Positions 43,457-52,423 of a stretch of 64,000 nt of DNA are shown in pieces. The stretch's first letter is position 1. The number at the start of each line of letters is the position of its first letter. A program made the position numbers and the translations under genes. Below the pieces are notes generated by a model that saw only the letters and a list, made by a program, of their open reading frames with translations, was not told where the DNA came from and searched no databases. The DNA lies in the NCBI RefSeq assembly GCF_014639535.1, contig NZ_BMGA01000004.1, positions 1-64,000 on the forward strand. Direction: 5' to 3'. The stretch is from Flavobacterium palustre. Its GTDB lineage: Bacteria; Bacteroidota; Bacteroidia; Flavobacteriales; Flavobacteriaceae.

Positions 43457-43641
43457 GGATATGCCTGTATACGTTTGTGCATTTCAGCCTTAAACTCTTC
43501 TAACGTGTATCCTTTTTCAAATTCGGCATCAAAATCAAAAGTTGCATGATCAACACCTTGTTGTTTCGTTTTAGAAATATCGTAAGCAGCAACAGTTTCT
43601 TCTACTTTATCTATTTTAGATTTTTTCCCTTTTGCATTCAT
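43444..43641 (-). CDS. Putative antitoxin partner
   Basis: A 65-residue protein, MNAKGKKSKIDKVEETVAAY at the start, with an acidic central stretch (DFDAEFEKGYTLEEFKAEMH). It has no recognised DNA-binding motif. Its size, overlap with the toxin gene and location support an antitoxin; the family is not known to me. Confidence 0.55.
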   Translation of the reverse strand: MNAKGKKSKIDKVEETVAAYDISKTKQQGVDHATFDFDAEFEKGYTLEEFKAEMHKRIQAYPWKK

Positions 43642-43685
43642 ATTCCTTAATTTTATCTCTAACGAATTTACAACTAATACTTTAA

Positions 43686-43733
43686 AACAAAAAATCCCAA
43701 ACTATCAATTTTGACAATTTGAGATTTTTACTT
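43686..43733 (-). terminator. Terminator of the NTF2-like gene, right bracket of toxin-antitoxin pair 2
   Basis: It contains the second copy of the 26-bp repeat (43686-43711). AAAATC.CAAA pairs imperfectly with TTTG.GATTTT, and on the minus strand a T-run follows. Confidence 0.7.
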
Positions 43734-43745
43734 TTATAGCTTTTT

Positions 43746-44189
43746 TTACTGAGGTAATTTAAAAGCCTGTCTAGCTATCAGCAACCACTTGTTTTTTTGC
43801 TTTTGCCAAACTAATACGTTACCGATTTTAATATCTTTTTCAACACCGCTGTCTTTAGTATGTGCTGCCAGATTATGTCTTACTATCGCAACGTCTCCGG
43901 TGATTTGAATACTTTGATTTTGAAATTCTATCGTCACAAAATCCGATTCTCCATTAAGCAATTTTTCAATAAAAACTTTTTGATCCTGAAGTACACCGCT
44001 GGAATGTCCGTAACTTAAATCAGCTGAAGTCAAAGCTTTCAAATTACTATCTGTTGGATCAATTAATGCTTTTCGGAAAGCTTCCACACTATTGGCAACC
44101 ACAGTTTCTTCTTTAGAAATTGGTTTTGTTTGTGCCCAATTTGAAAATGAAATCAAAAATAACGCAAAAACTAACAAGGATTTTTTCAT
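43746..44189 (-). CDS. Exported NTF2-like (DUF4440) protein
   Basis: A 147-residue exported protein with signal peptide MKKSLLVFALFLISFSNWAQ and a cystatin-like NTF2/DUF4440 fold in the remainder (AVIRHNLAAHT-like strand, GNVLVWQKQKNKWLLIARQ). Members are diverse and no activity can be assigned. It starts two bases after the aminotransferase stop, on the same strand, so it is probably co-transcribed with it. Confidence 0.8.
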   Translation of the reverse strand: MKKSLLVFALFLISFSNWAQTKPISKEETVVANSVEAFRKALIDPTDSNLKALTSADLSYGHSSGVLQDQKVFIEKLLNGESDFVTIEFQNQSIQITGDVAIVRHNLAAHTKDSGVEKDIKIGNVLVWQKQKNKWLLIARQAFKLPQ

Positions 44190-44191
44190 CT

Positions 44192-45325
44192 TTATTTATT
44201 TAAAAATTCTAAAACAGAATCAGTTATAAATTGGATTTGTTCATCGTCTAATTCAGTGTGCATTGGCAACGAAATCACTTCCTGAACCAATTGATTGGTC
44301 ACCGGAAAATCTTCTTCTTTGTAACGCACATCAACATAAGCTTTTTGCAAATGCAACGGAATTGGGTAATAAATAGCACAAGGAATCCCCTTGTCTAACA
44401 AATGTTGCATCAATCCGTTTCTGTCTGCATCAATAATTCGCAATGTATACTGATGAAAAACATGGTTGTTTCCATTTGCATCAAATGAAGGTGTTATAAT
44501 GTTTGCATGAGCTGATAAAGCAGCATTGTATTTTGCAGCTGTCGCACGACGAGCAGTATTGTAATCGTTCAACAAAGGCAATTTGGCATTCAAGACAGCA
44601 GCCTGAATACTGTCTAAACGCGAATTCACTCCTACTACATCATGATGGTAACGCTCGTACATTCCGTGATTTACAATTCCGCGAATAATGTGCGCCAAAG
44701 CATCATCATTGGTAAAAATCGCACCACCATCGCCATAACAACCTAAATTTTTAGACGGAAAAAATGAAGTTGCACCTACATGGCCAATCGTTCCTACCTT
44801 AGTTTTTGCACCTGAAGCCGAAACAAAATCAGCTCCGATAGCTTGTGCATTATCTTCAATAACATATAGATTATGTTCGTTTGCCAAAGCCATAATCGCA
44901 TCCATATTAGCCGCACGACCAAACAAATGCACCGGAACAATCGCCTTAGTTTTTGGAGTAATAGCCGCTTTGATTCTTTCTAATGAAATATTCATATTGT
45001 CTAAATCAACATCGACTAATACCGGAGTCAATTGCAACAAAGCAATCACCTCAACAGTTGCCGCAAAAGTAAAATCGGCTGTGATTACCTCATCACCCGG
45101 TTTTAAATCCAATCCCATCATTGCAATTTGCAAGGCGTCGGTTCCGTTTGCACAGGGAATTACGTGTTTTACACCCAAATAACTTTCTAAAGCTTTTTGG
45201 AATTGATGTACCTGAGGTCCATTGATATAAGTATTAGTATCCAAAACTTCCTGAATAGAAGTGTTTACTGTAGTAGCAATTTTATCGTATTGACTTTTTA
45301 AGTCAACCATTTGAATTTTCTTCAT
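44192..45325 (-). CDS. DegT/DnrJ/EryC1/StrS-family aminotransferase
   Basis: A PLP-dependent sugar aminotransferase, 377 residues from the ATG at 45325 (MKKIQMVDLKSQYD). It has ANGTDALQIAMMGLDLKPGD (partly quoted), VEDNAQAIGA as the cofactor aspartate region, and SFFPSKNLGCYGDGGA with the PLP lysine. Such enzymes make amino sugars for surface polysaccharides, here plausibly for LPS since waaA is divergent. A TATTTTTG -7 box (45402-45409, minus) gives a 70-nt leader and excludes an extended N-terminus reaching 45391. Confidence 0.92.
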   Translation of the reverse strand: MKKIQMVDLKSQYDKIATTVNTSIQEVLDTNTYINGPQVHQFQKALESYLGVKHVIPCANGTDALQIAMMGLDLKPGDEVITADFTFAATVEVIALLQLTPVLVDVDLDNMNISLERIKAAITPKTKAIVPVHLFGRAANMDAIMALANEHNLYVIEDNAQAIGADFVSASGAKTKVGTIGHVGATSFFPSKNLGCYGDGGAIFTNDDALAHIIRGIVNHGMYERYHHDVVGVNSRLDSIQAAVLNAKLPLLNDYNTARRATAAKYNAALSAHANIITPSFDANGNNHVFHQYTLRIIDADRNGLMQHLLDKGIPCAIYYPIPLHLQKAYVDVRYKEEDFPVTNQLVQEVISLPMHTELDDEQIQFITDSVLEFLNK

Positions 45326-45401
45326 TTCAACTTTATTAATAGTTAGAAAGCTGTTGTTTTTACACTTCTTAGGTAACGGCAAAACTTTCATAAAACGGAA
45401 A

Positions 45402-45409
45402 CAAAAATA
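45402..45409 (-). promoter_or_regulatory. -7 box of the aminotransferase gene
   Basis: TATTTTTG on the minus strand, in the 153-bp gap before the divergent waaA gene. Confidence 0.5.
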
Positions 45410-45478
45410 GGTATTATTGATTTCAAACCAATGATTTTAAACTAAAGAAAATGTATTTTAGCCGCAAAAAATATCCGA

Positions 45479-46705
45479 ATGCTTTTTCTGTACAATATCA
45501 TCATTACATTAGCCGATTTTTTATTGAAAATTATCGCATTGTTTAATCCTAAAATGAAACTTTTTGTTGCCGGAAGAAAAACAGTTTTTGAAACGCTTTC
45601 GCAAAAAATAAAATCTTCCAACAAAACTATTTGGTTTCATGCAGCATCACTTGGCGAATATGAGCAGGGACTTCCAGTGATTGAAAAAATAAAAGAAAAA
45701 TTTCCTTCGCATAAAATTGTTCTAACTTTCTTCTCTCCTTCCGGTTACGAAGTTCGAAAAAACAATACGGTTGCAGATGCCACAGTCTATTTACCAATGG
45801 ACACCAAAAGAAATGCTCAAAAATTCCTAAAACTCGTTCATCCGGAAATGGCTTTCTTTATCAAATATGAATATTGGCCAAACTACCTAAACCAACTAAA
45901 AAAAGAAAACACTCCAACTTATCTAATTTCGGGCATTTTCAGAGACAATCAGATGTTTTTTAAATGGTATGGTCAATTTTACAGAAACGCTCTAAACTCC
46001 TTTAGTTATTTCTTCGTGCAAAACGAAGCCTCAAAAAAACTATTAGTACAATTAGGAAAAACTAACGTTGCTGTTTCCGGAGATACTCGCTTTGACCGGG
46101 TTGCCACAATTTTAGAAAAAGACAATACTTTAGATTTTATTTCCGAATTCAAAAATGACAAACTAACAATCGTCATTGGGAGTTCCTGGCCAAAAGACGA
46201 AGATTTATTAATTGAATATATCAATTCAACTTCCCAGAATGTAAAATTCATCATTGCACCTCACAATATAAAAGCGGAACAAATACAACAACTAAAAAGC
46301 AGAATAACTAAAAAAACAGTTCTGTTTTCGGAAAAGGAAAATAAAAACCTTGCTGAATTTGATGTATTTATCATTGACACTATTGGGATTTTGACTAAAA
46401 TATACAGCTATGCCGACATTGCTTATGTGGGTGGCGGATTTGGAAATCCGGGAGTACACAACATTTTAGAACCTGCTACTTTTGGCGTTCCAATCGTCAT
46501 TGGACCTAACTTTTCTCATTTTGCAGAAGCTATGGCATTAGTAAATTTAGAAGGCTGTATCAGTATCACTAAACCAAATGAATTAAAAACCATTTTCAAC
46601 ACATTAATTTCTGACAAAACAATAAGAACTGAAAAAGGAACTATTTGTAAAGATTTTGTCAGTAAAAACAAAGGAGCTACAATGGCAATACTGGAAAATA
46701 TTTAG
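45479..46705 (+). CDS. waaA: 3-deoxy-D-manno-octulosonic acid transferase (WaaA/KdtA)
   Basis: An inner-membrane GT30 glycosyltransferase that adds Kdo to lipid A precursors. The 408-residue protein has an N-terminal hydrophobic anchor (about 2-22), HAASLGEYEQGLPVIEKI, the acceptor-site FIKYEYWPNYL, and YVGGGFGNPGVHNILEPATFG at the CMP-Kdo site (partly quoted), all Kdo-transferase signatures. It is divergent from the aminotransferase. Confidence 0.93.
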   Translation: MLFLYNIIITLADFLLKIIALFNPKMKLFVAGRKTVFETLSQKIKSSNKTIWFHAASLGEYEQGLPVIEKIKEKFPSHKIVLTFFSPSGYEVRKNNTVADATVYLPMDTKRNAQKFLKLVHPEMAFFIKYEYWPNYLNQLKKENTPTYLISGIFRDNQMFFKWYGQFYRNALNSFSYFFVQNEASKKLLVQLGKTNVAVSGDTRFDRVATILEKDNTLDFISEFKNDKLTIVIGSSWPKDEDLLIEYINSTSQNVKFIIAPHNIKAEQIQQLKSRITKKTVLFSEKENKNLAEFDVFIIDTIGILTKIYSYADIAYVGGGFGNPGVHNILEPATFGVPIVIGPNFSHFAEAMALVNLEGCISITKPNELKTIFNTLISDKTIRTEKGTICKDFVSKNKGATMAILENI

Positions 46706-47087
46706 AAAAGCATTTGAGAATCAAACCTTTTCTCAAAGTGTTGAACCGTAAAAAGTCAAACCAAAATATTTAAACAAATCTTAAAAATCAAACCTCAAAA
46801 CACCTTAATCCTCAAAAAAGAAAGTCTAAAATTCCATAATTCACAAATGCTGAATCAAAAAAACAATTACAAGTATTTAATATTCAGTTATTTACAAACA
46901 AAAAAGCAAAAACCACCAAAAATTAGTACTACTATTAAATTATTTCTTTCACTACAAATTCCAATTTTATCCAGGTGAGAAAAATAATCGAAGAATATTT
47001 TAAAAAAAAAATGAAAAAATATTTTACATATTAAAAATTTTATATCTTTGCCTCGAATTAATAATTAACCTTTTATAATAAAGTAAG
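46706..47087 (+). promoter_or_regulatory. AT-rich intergenic region with promoter
   Basis: 382 bp without a gene. A weak hairpin (TTTGAGAA at 46713-46720 with 46730-46737) follows waaA. A TATCTTTG -7 box at 47043-47050 precedes the small lipoprotein gene by 37 bp. I see nothing else. Confidence 0.5.
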
Positions 47088-47288
47088 ATGAAAAAAGTAT
47101 TTTTAAGTTTAGCTGTAGTTGCTGTATTATCTGTTGTATCTTGTAAAAAAGCTGAAGAGGCTCCTGCTGAAGAAGCTGTAGATACTACTGCTGTAGAAGC
47201 TGTTGACACTGCTGCTGTTGCTGCTGATACTGCTGCTGTTGCTGTTGACACTGCTGCTGCTGCTACTGAAGCTCCTGCTGCTGAGTAA
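47088..47288 (+). CDS. Small Ala-rich repeat lipoprotein
   Basis: A 66-residue predicted lipoprotein: lipobox LSVVSC (C19) and a mature part built from imperfect repeats of DTAAVA (AVDTTAVEAVDTAAVAADTA). It is strongly acidic and low in complexity; the DNA is a GCTGCT/GTTGCT run. It is a single gene with its own -7 box and a strong terminator, so it is likely highly expressed. Function unknown. Confidence 0.65.
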   Translation: MKKVFLSLAVVAVLSVVSCKKAEEAPAEEAVDTTAVEAVDTAAVAADTAAVAVDTAAAATEAPAAE

Positions 47289-47310
47289 TTTTAAATTACA
47301 GTAAAAAAAC

Positions 47311-47339
47311 AAGCCGTTCACATTGTGACGGCTTTTTTT
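47311..47339 (+). terminator. Terminator of the Ala-rich lipoprotein gene
   Basis: AAGCCG/CGGCTT arms with a TTCAC..GTGA extension and one bulge, then seven Ts. Confidence 0.85.
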
Positions 47340-47377
47340 ATGCCCAATATTTTCAAACACAAAACAACTAAAACAAG

Positions 47378-47725
47378 CTAATCCTCAAACACAAAATCAT
47401 TATTAGCAAAATCCAATATCTCAGCTTTTGAACCATACTTCACAATCTCATTGATACCTTTTTGAACCATCAACTCAGTACTGTATTTTCTACTTACAGC
47501 CACAACCTTATCATCAATCACCACTCTAAAAAAAAACTTTCCTTTAGACGTTTTAAACTTCACATAAGAACAGTTCTCCAACACAGAACGCAAATACTCC
47601 GCATCTGCCTCGCAATCCATCCTTAACTCATAAGCACTGCTCGTAAAAATAGTTTTCCCTTTCCTGGAAGTAAATTCAAACTTATAATCTCCACTAAATC
47701 TTTTACTAATAACAAAAGTCCCCAT
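47378..47725 (-). CDS. DUF1508 / YegP-family protein
   Basis: A 115-residue protein made of two DUF1508 repeats (GDYKFEFTSRKGKTIFTS and GKFFFRVVIDDKVVAVSRKY). Function unknown. It is monocistronic, convergent with the Ala-rich lipoprotein gene. Confidence 0.82.
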   Translation of the reverse strand: MGTFVISKRFSGDYKFEFTSRKGKTIFTSSAYELRMDCEADAEYLRSVLENCSYVKFKTSKGKFFFRVVIDDKVVAVSRKYSTELMVQKGINEIVKYGSKAEILDFANNDFVFED

Positions 47726-47743
47726 TTCTATTTTTTATTTTAA

Positions 47744-47775
47744 CAAAAAAAGGCTGCTCAAAGAACAACCTTTTT
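47744..47775 (-). terminator. Terminator of the Bor-like gene
   Basis: AAAAAAGGCTGCT pairs imperfectly with AGAACAACCTTTTTT; on the minus strand the T-run follows. It lies 23 bp past the Bor-like stop. Confidence 0.6.
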
Positions 47776-47797
47776 TCTCAACTAAATCTATTTTTTC

Positions 47798-48091
47798 TTA
47801 TTTAGTAACAGTAGTTGTTGTTGGTGTATAAAGACCAAAAGTAATAGACGAAATCAATCCATTCACAAAAGACTGTCTTGTATGCACCGTATAATCTTTA
47901 GCGTCTCCAGCCATAGCTTTAGAATCAGAAACCCCTACAGGAGCCAAACCACCAATAACATAGTGATTCCATTTTGTTGTTTTTTGATTTCCAGTTCCCC
48001 CATTACCTACTACACTAGTGTAAGAATAACAAGAAGTCAACATAATTGCAGCTGAAAAAGCCACCGCCAAACGTGTAAATTTTTTCTTCAT
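47798..48091 (-). CDS. Bor-family lipoprotein
   Basis: A 97-residue lipoprotein with lipobox IMLTSC (C21) and the C-terminal TRQSFVNGLISSITFGLYTP, which matches the signature end of phage lambda Bor. Bor in lambda lysogens gives serum resistance; here no other phage gene is nearby, so it is a chromosomal homologue of uncertain role. A TAAATTTG -7 box lies upstream (48150-48157, minus). Confidence 0.78.
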   Translation of the reverse strand: MKKKFTRLAVAFSAAIMLTSCYSYTSVVGNGGTGNQKTTKWNHYVIGGLAPVGVSDSKAMAGDAKDYTVHTRQSFVNGLISSITFGLYTPTTTTVTK

Positions 48092-48149
48092 TTTTATGAA
48101 TTTTTCGATTTATAATTAACACGAAAATATATAAAAAAACAAACACTTG

Positions 48150-48157
48150 CAAATTTA
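48150..48157 (-). promoter_or_regulatory. -7 box of the Bor-like gene
   Basis: TAAATTTG on the minus strand, 58 bp before the ATG. Confidence 0.5.
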
Positions 48158-48200
48158 CTTACAAAATATATCAAACCCAGTAAAACCGATCCAAAAACAG

Positions 48201-48226
48201 AAAACCCCTTAAAAATAAGGGGTTTT
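48201..48226 (-). terminator. Terminator of the tRNA pair
   Basis: AAAACCCCTTA (48201-48211) pairs with 48216-48226 with a 4-base loop, five bases past the tRNA-Leu 3' end. Confidence 0.8.
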
Positions 48227-48231
48227 CTTTG

Positions 48232-48317
48232 TACTCAGAGCGGGACTTGAACCCGCACGAACATTGCTGTTCACTGGATTTTAAGTCCAGCGTGTCTACC
48301 AATTTCACCATCCGAGC
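48232..48317 (-). tRNA. tRNA-Leu(TAA)
   Basis: On the minus strand the acceptor GCTCGGA pairs with TCTGAGT (two wobble pairs), the anticodon loop reads ACTTAAAA (TAA), a long variable arm fits leucine, and the T loop is GGTTCAAGTCC. CCA is not encoded. Confidence 0.93.
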
Positions 48318-48330
48318 TGATGTAAAATCG

Positions 48331-48403
48331 AGCGAAAAACGGGGCTCGAACCCGCGACCTCGACCTTGGCAAGGTCGCGCTCTACCAACTGAGCTATTTT
48401 CGC
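48331..48403 (-). tRNA. tRNA-Gly(GCC)
   Basis: On the minus strand the acceptor GCGAAAA pairs with TTTTCGC, the D arm is AGCTCAGTTGGTAGAGC, the anticodon stem-loop GACCTTGCCAAGGTC carries GCC, and the T loop is GGTTCGAGCCC. CCA is not encoded. It precedes tRNA-Leu by 13 bases, so the two are co-transcribed. Confidence 0.95.
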
Positions 48404-48452
48404 ATTTTCAATTTCTAAAAAGAACCGCGATACTTGTTCTGTATTGCGGATG

Positions 48453-48482
48453 CAAATTTAAGAGCTTTTTTCGATTATACAA
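48453..48482 (-). promoter_or_regulatory. tRNA operon promoter
   Basis: On the minus strand TTG (48480-48482), 19 bp, TAAATTTG (48453-48460). This is the cleanest -33/-7 pair in the window. Confidence 0.75.
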
Positions 48483-48553
48483 GCGTTTTTTCAAAAAATA
48501 ATCAATCTTTTTTTTAAGCTTTTGATTTACTTTATTTTAAAAATCAAAAAAAA

Positions 48554-51160
48554 TTATTTCCTGGTTAACATTCTTTTGATTTCATTCAATTTCATCAAAG
48601 CCTCTACTGGTGTAACTGAATTAATGTCGATATTTAATATTTCTTCCTTGATTTCTTCCAACAAAGGATCATCTAAATTAAAGAAACTCATCTGCATTTC
48701 CTCCTTTTCCGATTTAATTCCGTTCAAAGCATCACTAGAATGATCTTTTTCCAACTTCTTTAAAATCTTTTGCGCTTTAGAAATCACAATTTGAGGCATT
48801 CCCGCCATTTTAGCCACATGAATCCCAAAACTATGTGCACTTCCTCCTTTGACTAATTTTCGAATAAAAAGCACATTATCTTTTAACTCTTTTACCGAAA
48901 CATTATAATTCTGAATTCGCTTCAGAGATTCACTCATCTCATTTAGCTCATGGTAATGCGTAGCAAATAATGTCTTCGGTTTAGATGGATGTTCGTGCAA
49001 ATATTCGGCAATAGCCCAGGCAATCGAAATTCCGTCATAAGTACTAGTTCCTCTTCCAATTTCGTCTAACAAAACCAAACTTCTGTCGGAGATATTGTTC
49101 AAGATAGAAGCTGTTTCGTTCATTTCGACCATGAAAGTAGATTCTCCCATCGAAATATTATCACTAGCACCTACTCTGGTAAATATTTTATCCACAAGAC
49201 CCATTTTCACACTGTCTGCCGGAACAAAACTTCCCATTTGAGCCAGAAGAACAATTAAAGCCGTTTGACGCAAAATAGCCGACTTACCCGACATATTGGG
49301 TCCGGTAATCATAATCAGCTGCTGGCTTTCTCTATCTAAATAAACATCATTAGCAATATAAGGTACACCCACCGGCAATTGTTTCTCAATAACCGGATGC
49401 CTTCCGTTTTTAATATCTAATTCGAATGTTTCATCCAGTTCAGGACAAACATAATTGTTCTCGATAGCCATCTGCGTAAAAGAGCACAAACAATCCAATT
49501 GTGCCACTAAATTGGCATTCATCTGAACAGGCTTGATATAAGTAGCAATCCAGACTACTAATTGTTCGAATAATTCCGATTCAATTTTGTGAATTTTTTC
49601 TTCAGCACCCAGAATTTTAGCTTCGTATTCTTTTAATTCTTCGGTAATATAACGCTCGGCATTTACTAAAGTTTGCTTTCTAATCCACTCAGCAGGAACT
49701 TTATCTTTATGGGTATTTCTAACTTCGATATAATAGCCAAAAACATTATTAAACGAAATCTTCAACGAAGAAATCCCCGTTCTTTCTGACTCTCTTGCTT
49801 CAATTCCTTCTAAAAACTCTTTTCCGGAAGTCGAAATAGCCCGTAATTCGTCCAGTTCTGCATTTACTCCTTTTGCAATGGCATTTCCTTTGGCAATAGC
49901 CACAGGTGCGTCCTGATTTAAAGTAGTCTTTATCTTTTCGCGCAATAAATCACAGCTATGCAAATTGTCTCCAATGACCTTTACTGCTTCCTGCGGACTT
50001 TCTAAAGACAAGTTTTTTATTGGGATAATAGCATCTAATGATTCTTTTAAATAAACCACTTCGCGTGGCGATACTTTTCCCGCTGCAATTTTTGAAATCA
50101 ATCTTTCTAAATCAGAAATCTGCTTGATTTGGTATTGTATTTTCTGCAACACCTCCTGATTTTCTTTCAAATAAGCCACCACCTGATGACGGCTTTGCAC
50201 TTTATTAGCATCTTTCAATGGTAATGCCAACCAGCGTTTTAACAAACGCCCACCCATTGGCGAAAGCGTTTTATCAATCACATCCAAAAGCGTAACCGCA
50301 TTAGGATTATAACTGTGATACAATTCGAGATTTCTAATTGTAAATCGGTCCATCCATACATAAGCATCTTCAGCAATTCGCTGAATAGCCGTAATATGCT
50401 GCACTTTGTTATGCTGTGTTTCTGACAAATAATACAAAACAGCCCCGGAAGCGATAATTCCTTCTTTCAAATCTTCAACCCCAAAACCTTTTAAAGAAAT
50501 GGTTTCAAAATGCTTAGTCAAAGTTTCAAAAGCATAATCTTCTTTGTAAACCCAGTCTTCGAGATAAAAACAATGATAATCTTCACCAAAATGATTCTTA
50601 AAATCATTCTTATGATTCTTTTGAATCAAAACCTCAGACGGACTAAAATTCTGCAATAACTTATCAATATATTCCACATTTCCCTGAGCCGTTAAAAATT
50701 CTCCTGTAGAAACATCCAAAAAAGAAATTCCAATTGATTTATTTGAGAAGTAAACCGAAGCCAAAAAATTATTAGTTTTAGCATGCAAAACCTCATCATT
50801 CATGGAAACTCCCGGAGTAACTAATTCGGTCACACCGCGTTTTACGATGGTTTTAGTCATTTTTGGATCTTCCAATTGATCGCAAATTGCAACACGAAGA
50901 CCTGCTTTGACTAATTTTGGCAAATAAGTATTAATGGAATGATGCGGAAAACCCGCCAAAGCAGTTTCGGTTTCTGAACCTGCCCCTCTTTTTGTTAATG
51001 TAATTCCTAAAATTTTTGCCGAGCGAATAGCATCCTCACCAAAAGTTTCATAAAAATCACCAACCCTAAACAACAAACAAGCATCAGGATACTTCCTTTT
51101 TATCTCATTATACTGCTTCATTAATGGGGTTTCCTTAACTACTTTCTCTTTAGATGCCAA
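48554..51160 (-). CDS. mutS: DNA mismatch repair protein MutS
   Basis: The mismatch-recognition ATPase, 868 residues, full length. The N-terminal mismatch motif is [14 protein letters not shown] (the Phe-x-Glu that stacks on the mispair), the Walker A is GPNMSGKS with K626, then [10 protein letters not shown] and [14 protein letters not shown] (Walker B) and ATHYHEL. No MutL is nearby. Confidence 0.97.
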   Translation of the reverse strand: MASKEKVVKETPLMKQYNEIKRKYPDACLLFRVGDFYETFGEDAIRSAKILGITLTKRGAGSETETALAGFPHHSINTYLPKLVKAGLRVAICDQLEDPKMTKTIVKRGVTELVTPGVSMNDEVLHAKTNNFLASVYFSNKSIGISFLDVSTGEFLTAQGNVEYIDKLLQNFSPSEVLIQKNHKNDFKNHFGEDYHCFYLEDWVYKEDYAFETLTKHFETISLKGFGVEDLKEGIIASGAVLYYLSETQHNKVQHITAIQRIAEDAYVWMDRFTIRNLELYHSYNPNAVTLLDVIDKTLSPMGGRLLKRWLALPLKDANKVQSRHQVVAYLKENQEVLQKIQYQIKQISDLERLISKIAAGKVSPREVVYLKESLDAIIPIKNLSLESPQEAVKVIGDNLHSCDLLREKIKTTLNQDAPVAIAKGNAIAKGVNAELDELRAISTSGKEFLEGIEARESERTGISSLKISFNNVFGYYIEVRNTHKDKVPAEWIRKQTLVNAERYITEELKEYEAKILGAEEKIHKIESELFEQLVVWIATYIKPVQMNANLVAQLDCLCSFTQMAIENNYVCPELDETFELDIKNGRHPVIEKQLPVGVPYIANDVYLDRESQQLIMITGPNMSGKSAILRQTALIVLLAQMGSFVPADSVKMGLVDKIFTRVGASDNISMGESTFMVEMNETASILNNISDRSLVLLDEIGRGTSTYDGISIAWAIAEYLHEHPSKPKTLFATHYHELNEMSESLKRIQNYNVSVKELKDNVLFIRKLVKGGSAHSFGIHVAKMAGMPQIVISKAQKILKKLEKDHSSDALNGIKSEKEEMQMSFFNLDDPLLEEIKEEILNIDINSVTPVEALMKLNEIKRMLTRK

Positions 51161-51287
51161 TTTATTTGTGTTTTATTTATTAGAAAAATGTGGAAGCGAA
51201 TTTAAAAATTTTATAACGAATAACTACCACTTCAAAAATTAAAAGCATTTTTAAGGAAATTTTAAACCATTGGCATGATTTTTTCTT

Positions 51288-51295
51288 TAGTTTTG
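51288..51295 (+). promoter_or_regulatory. -7 box of the DUF1573 gene
   Basis: TAGTTTTG, 28 bp before the ATG. A TTG sits 15 bp upstream, closer than the usual 18-19. Confidence 0.5.
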
Positions 51296-51323
51296 TTCTA
51301 CAAATACTAAAAATATAATTAAG

Positions 51324-51764
51324 ATGAAAAAGATAATTTTACTTGCTGCACTAGTTGTTTTTGGAATTAACATTACTAAAGCCCAGGAAACATCTAAAAA
51401 ATTAAAAGCAACGACTAAAATGGCAAGAGTAAACGGTGCCGGAATGCTTTTTGAAAAAGAAACGATTGATTACGGAACAATTCCGCACAATGCAGACGGA
51501 AAACGTGAATTTGTTTTCACAAATAACGGAAACAAACCATTAATTATTACTAATGCAGTAGGTTCATGCGGATGTACCGTACCTACTTTCCCAAAAGAGC
51601 CTATTGCTCCGGGAGCAAAAGCAGTAATCAACGTAAAATATGCAACTGACAGAGTAGGTGCTTTTACCAAAACAGTTACTGTTACTTCTAATGCAGAAGG
51701 GCAACCATCTAAAACCTTAACTATCAAAGGAACAGTTCTGGCTGACGATGCTAAAAAGAGCTAA
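51324..51764 (+). CDS. Exported DUF1573 protein
   Basis: A 146-residue exported protein with signal peptide (MKKIILLAALVVFGINITKAQ, one run of 21, here only cited as residues 1-21) and a DUF1573 immunoglobulin-like domain (FEKETIDYGTIPHNADGKRE, then VGSCGCTVPTFPKEPIAPGA). Common in Bacteroidota; function unknown. Monocistronic with its own terminator. Confidence 0.87.
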   Translation: MKKIILLAALVVFGINITKAQETSKKLKATTKMARVNGAGMLFEKETIDYGTIPHNADGKREFVFTNNGNKPLIITNAVGSCGCTVPTFPKEPIAPGAKAVINVKYATDRVGAFTKTVTVTSNAEGQPSKTLTIKGTVLADDAKKS

Positions 51765-51783
51765 TTTTTAAATTATAAAACAC

Positions 51784-51820
51784 AAAAAAGCTTCCTTTTT
51801 CTAAATTGGAAGCTTTTTTT
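51784..51820 (+). terminator. Terminator of the DUF1573 gene
   Basis: AAAAAAGCTTCC (51784-51795) pairs with GGAAGCTTTTTT (51808-51819); T-run at the end. Confidence 0.85.
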
Positions 51821-51845
51821 ATTCAAATTAATTTCATTATTAAAA

Positions 51846-52382
51846 ATGAGAAAACTCGAAAACAGCGAATTGGAAAGAAAATCAATTGAAGATTTCAAAA
51901 AATCCCAAAAAACACCTCTTATCTTAGTCTTAGACGATGTACGCAGTTTGCACAATATTGGATCGGTTTTTAGAACCGCCGATGCTTTTTTGATTGAAAA
52001 AATATATTTGTGTGGTATTACCGCAACTCCTCCTAACAAAGAAATTCACAAAACAGCCTTAGGCGCAACCGAAACCGTAAGTTGGGAACATAACGAAAAT
52101 GTTTTAGACACCATCACTGCTTTAAAACAAGATGGTGTAATCACACTGGCTATTGAACAGGTTGAAAGCGCTATTTTTCTACAGGATTTTAAAATCGAAA
52201 AAAATCAAAAATACGCTTTGGTTTTTGGTAACGAAGTTCATGGAGTAGCTCAGGAAGCCGTAGCACTATGTGATGGTTGTATCGAAATTCCTCAATTAGG
52301 AACCAAACATTCTTTGAACATTTCGGTCAGTGCAGGAATTGTAGTTTGGGATTTGTTTCAGAAAATGAATTGGGAAAAATAA
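51846..52382 (+). CDS. TrmH/SpoU-type RNA methyltransferase
   Basis: A 178-residue SPOUT-fold RNA ribose 2'-O-methyltransferase. Motif 1 is LDDVRSLHNIGSVFRTADAF, motif 2 VFGNEVHGV, motif 3 IEIPQLGTKHSLNISVSAGI (knotted SAM site). It lacks the N-terminal substrate-binding domain of TrmB-type paralogues, so it is a short SpoU protein; tRNA or rRNA is the likely substrate. Confidence 0.9.
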   Translation: MRKLENSELERKSIEDFKKSQKTPLILVLDDVRSLHNIGSVFRTADAFLIEKIYLCGITATPPNKEIHKTALGATETVSWEHNENVLDTITALKQDGVITLAIEQVESAIFLQDFKIEKNQKYALVFGNEVHGVAQEAVALCDGCIEIPQLGTKHSLNISVSAGIVVWDLFQKMNWEK

Positions 52383-52423
52383 TTTTTTTTTTGTTTATTC
52401 CTAAAAAATTATACTTTTACTAA

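Noticed and set aside
47088-47288. Antifreeze-like or coiled repeat protein from the DTAAVA repeats
   Set aside because: The length is too short and the lipobox indicates a lipoprotein; ice-binding cannot be supported.
47798-48091. Prophage remnant implied by a Bor-like gene
   Set aside because: No integrase, structural or lysis genes nearby; tRNA genes at 48232-48403 are intact without an attachment duplication.
48232-48403. Integration hotspot at the tRNA-Leu/tRNA-Gly pair
   Set aside because: No repeated 3' tRNA fragment or integrase; neighbours are ordinary single genes.
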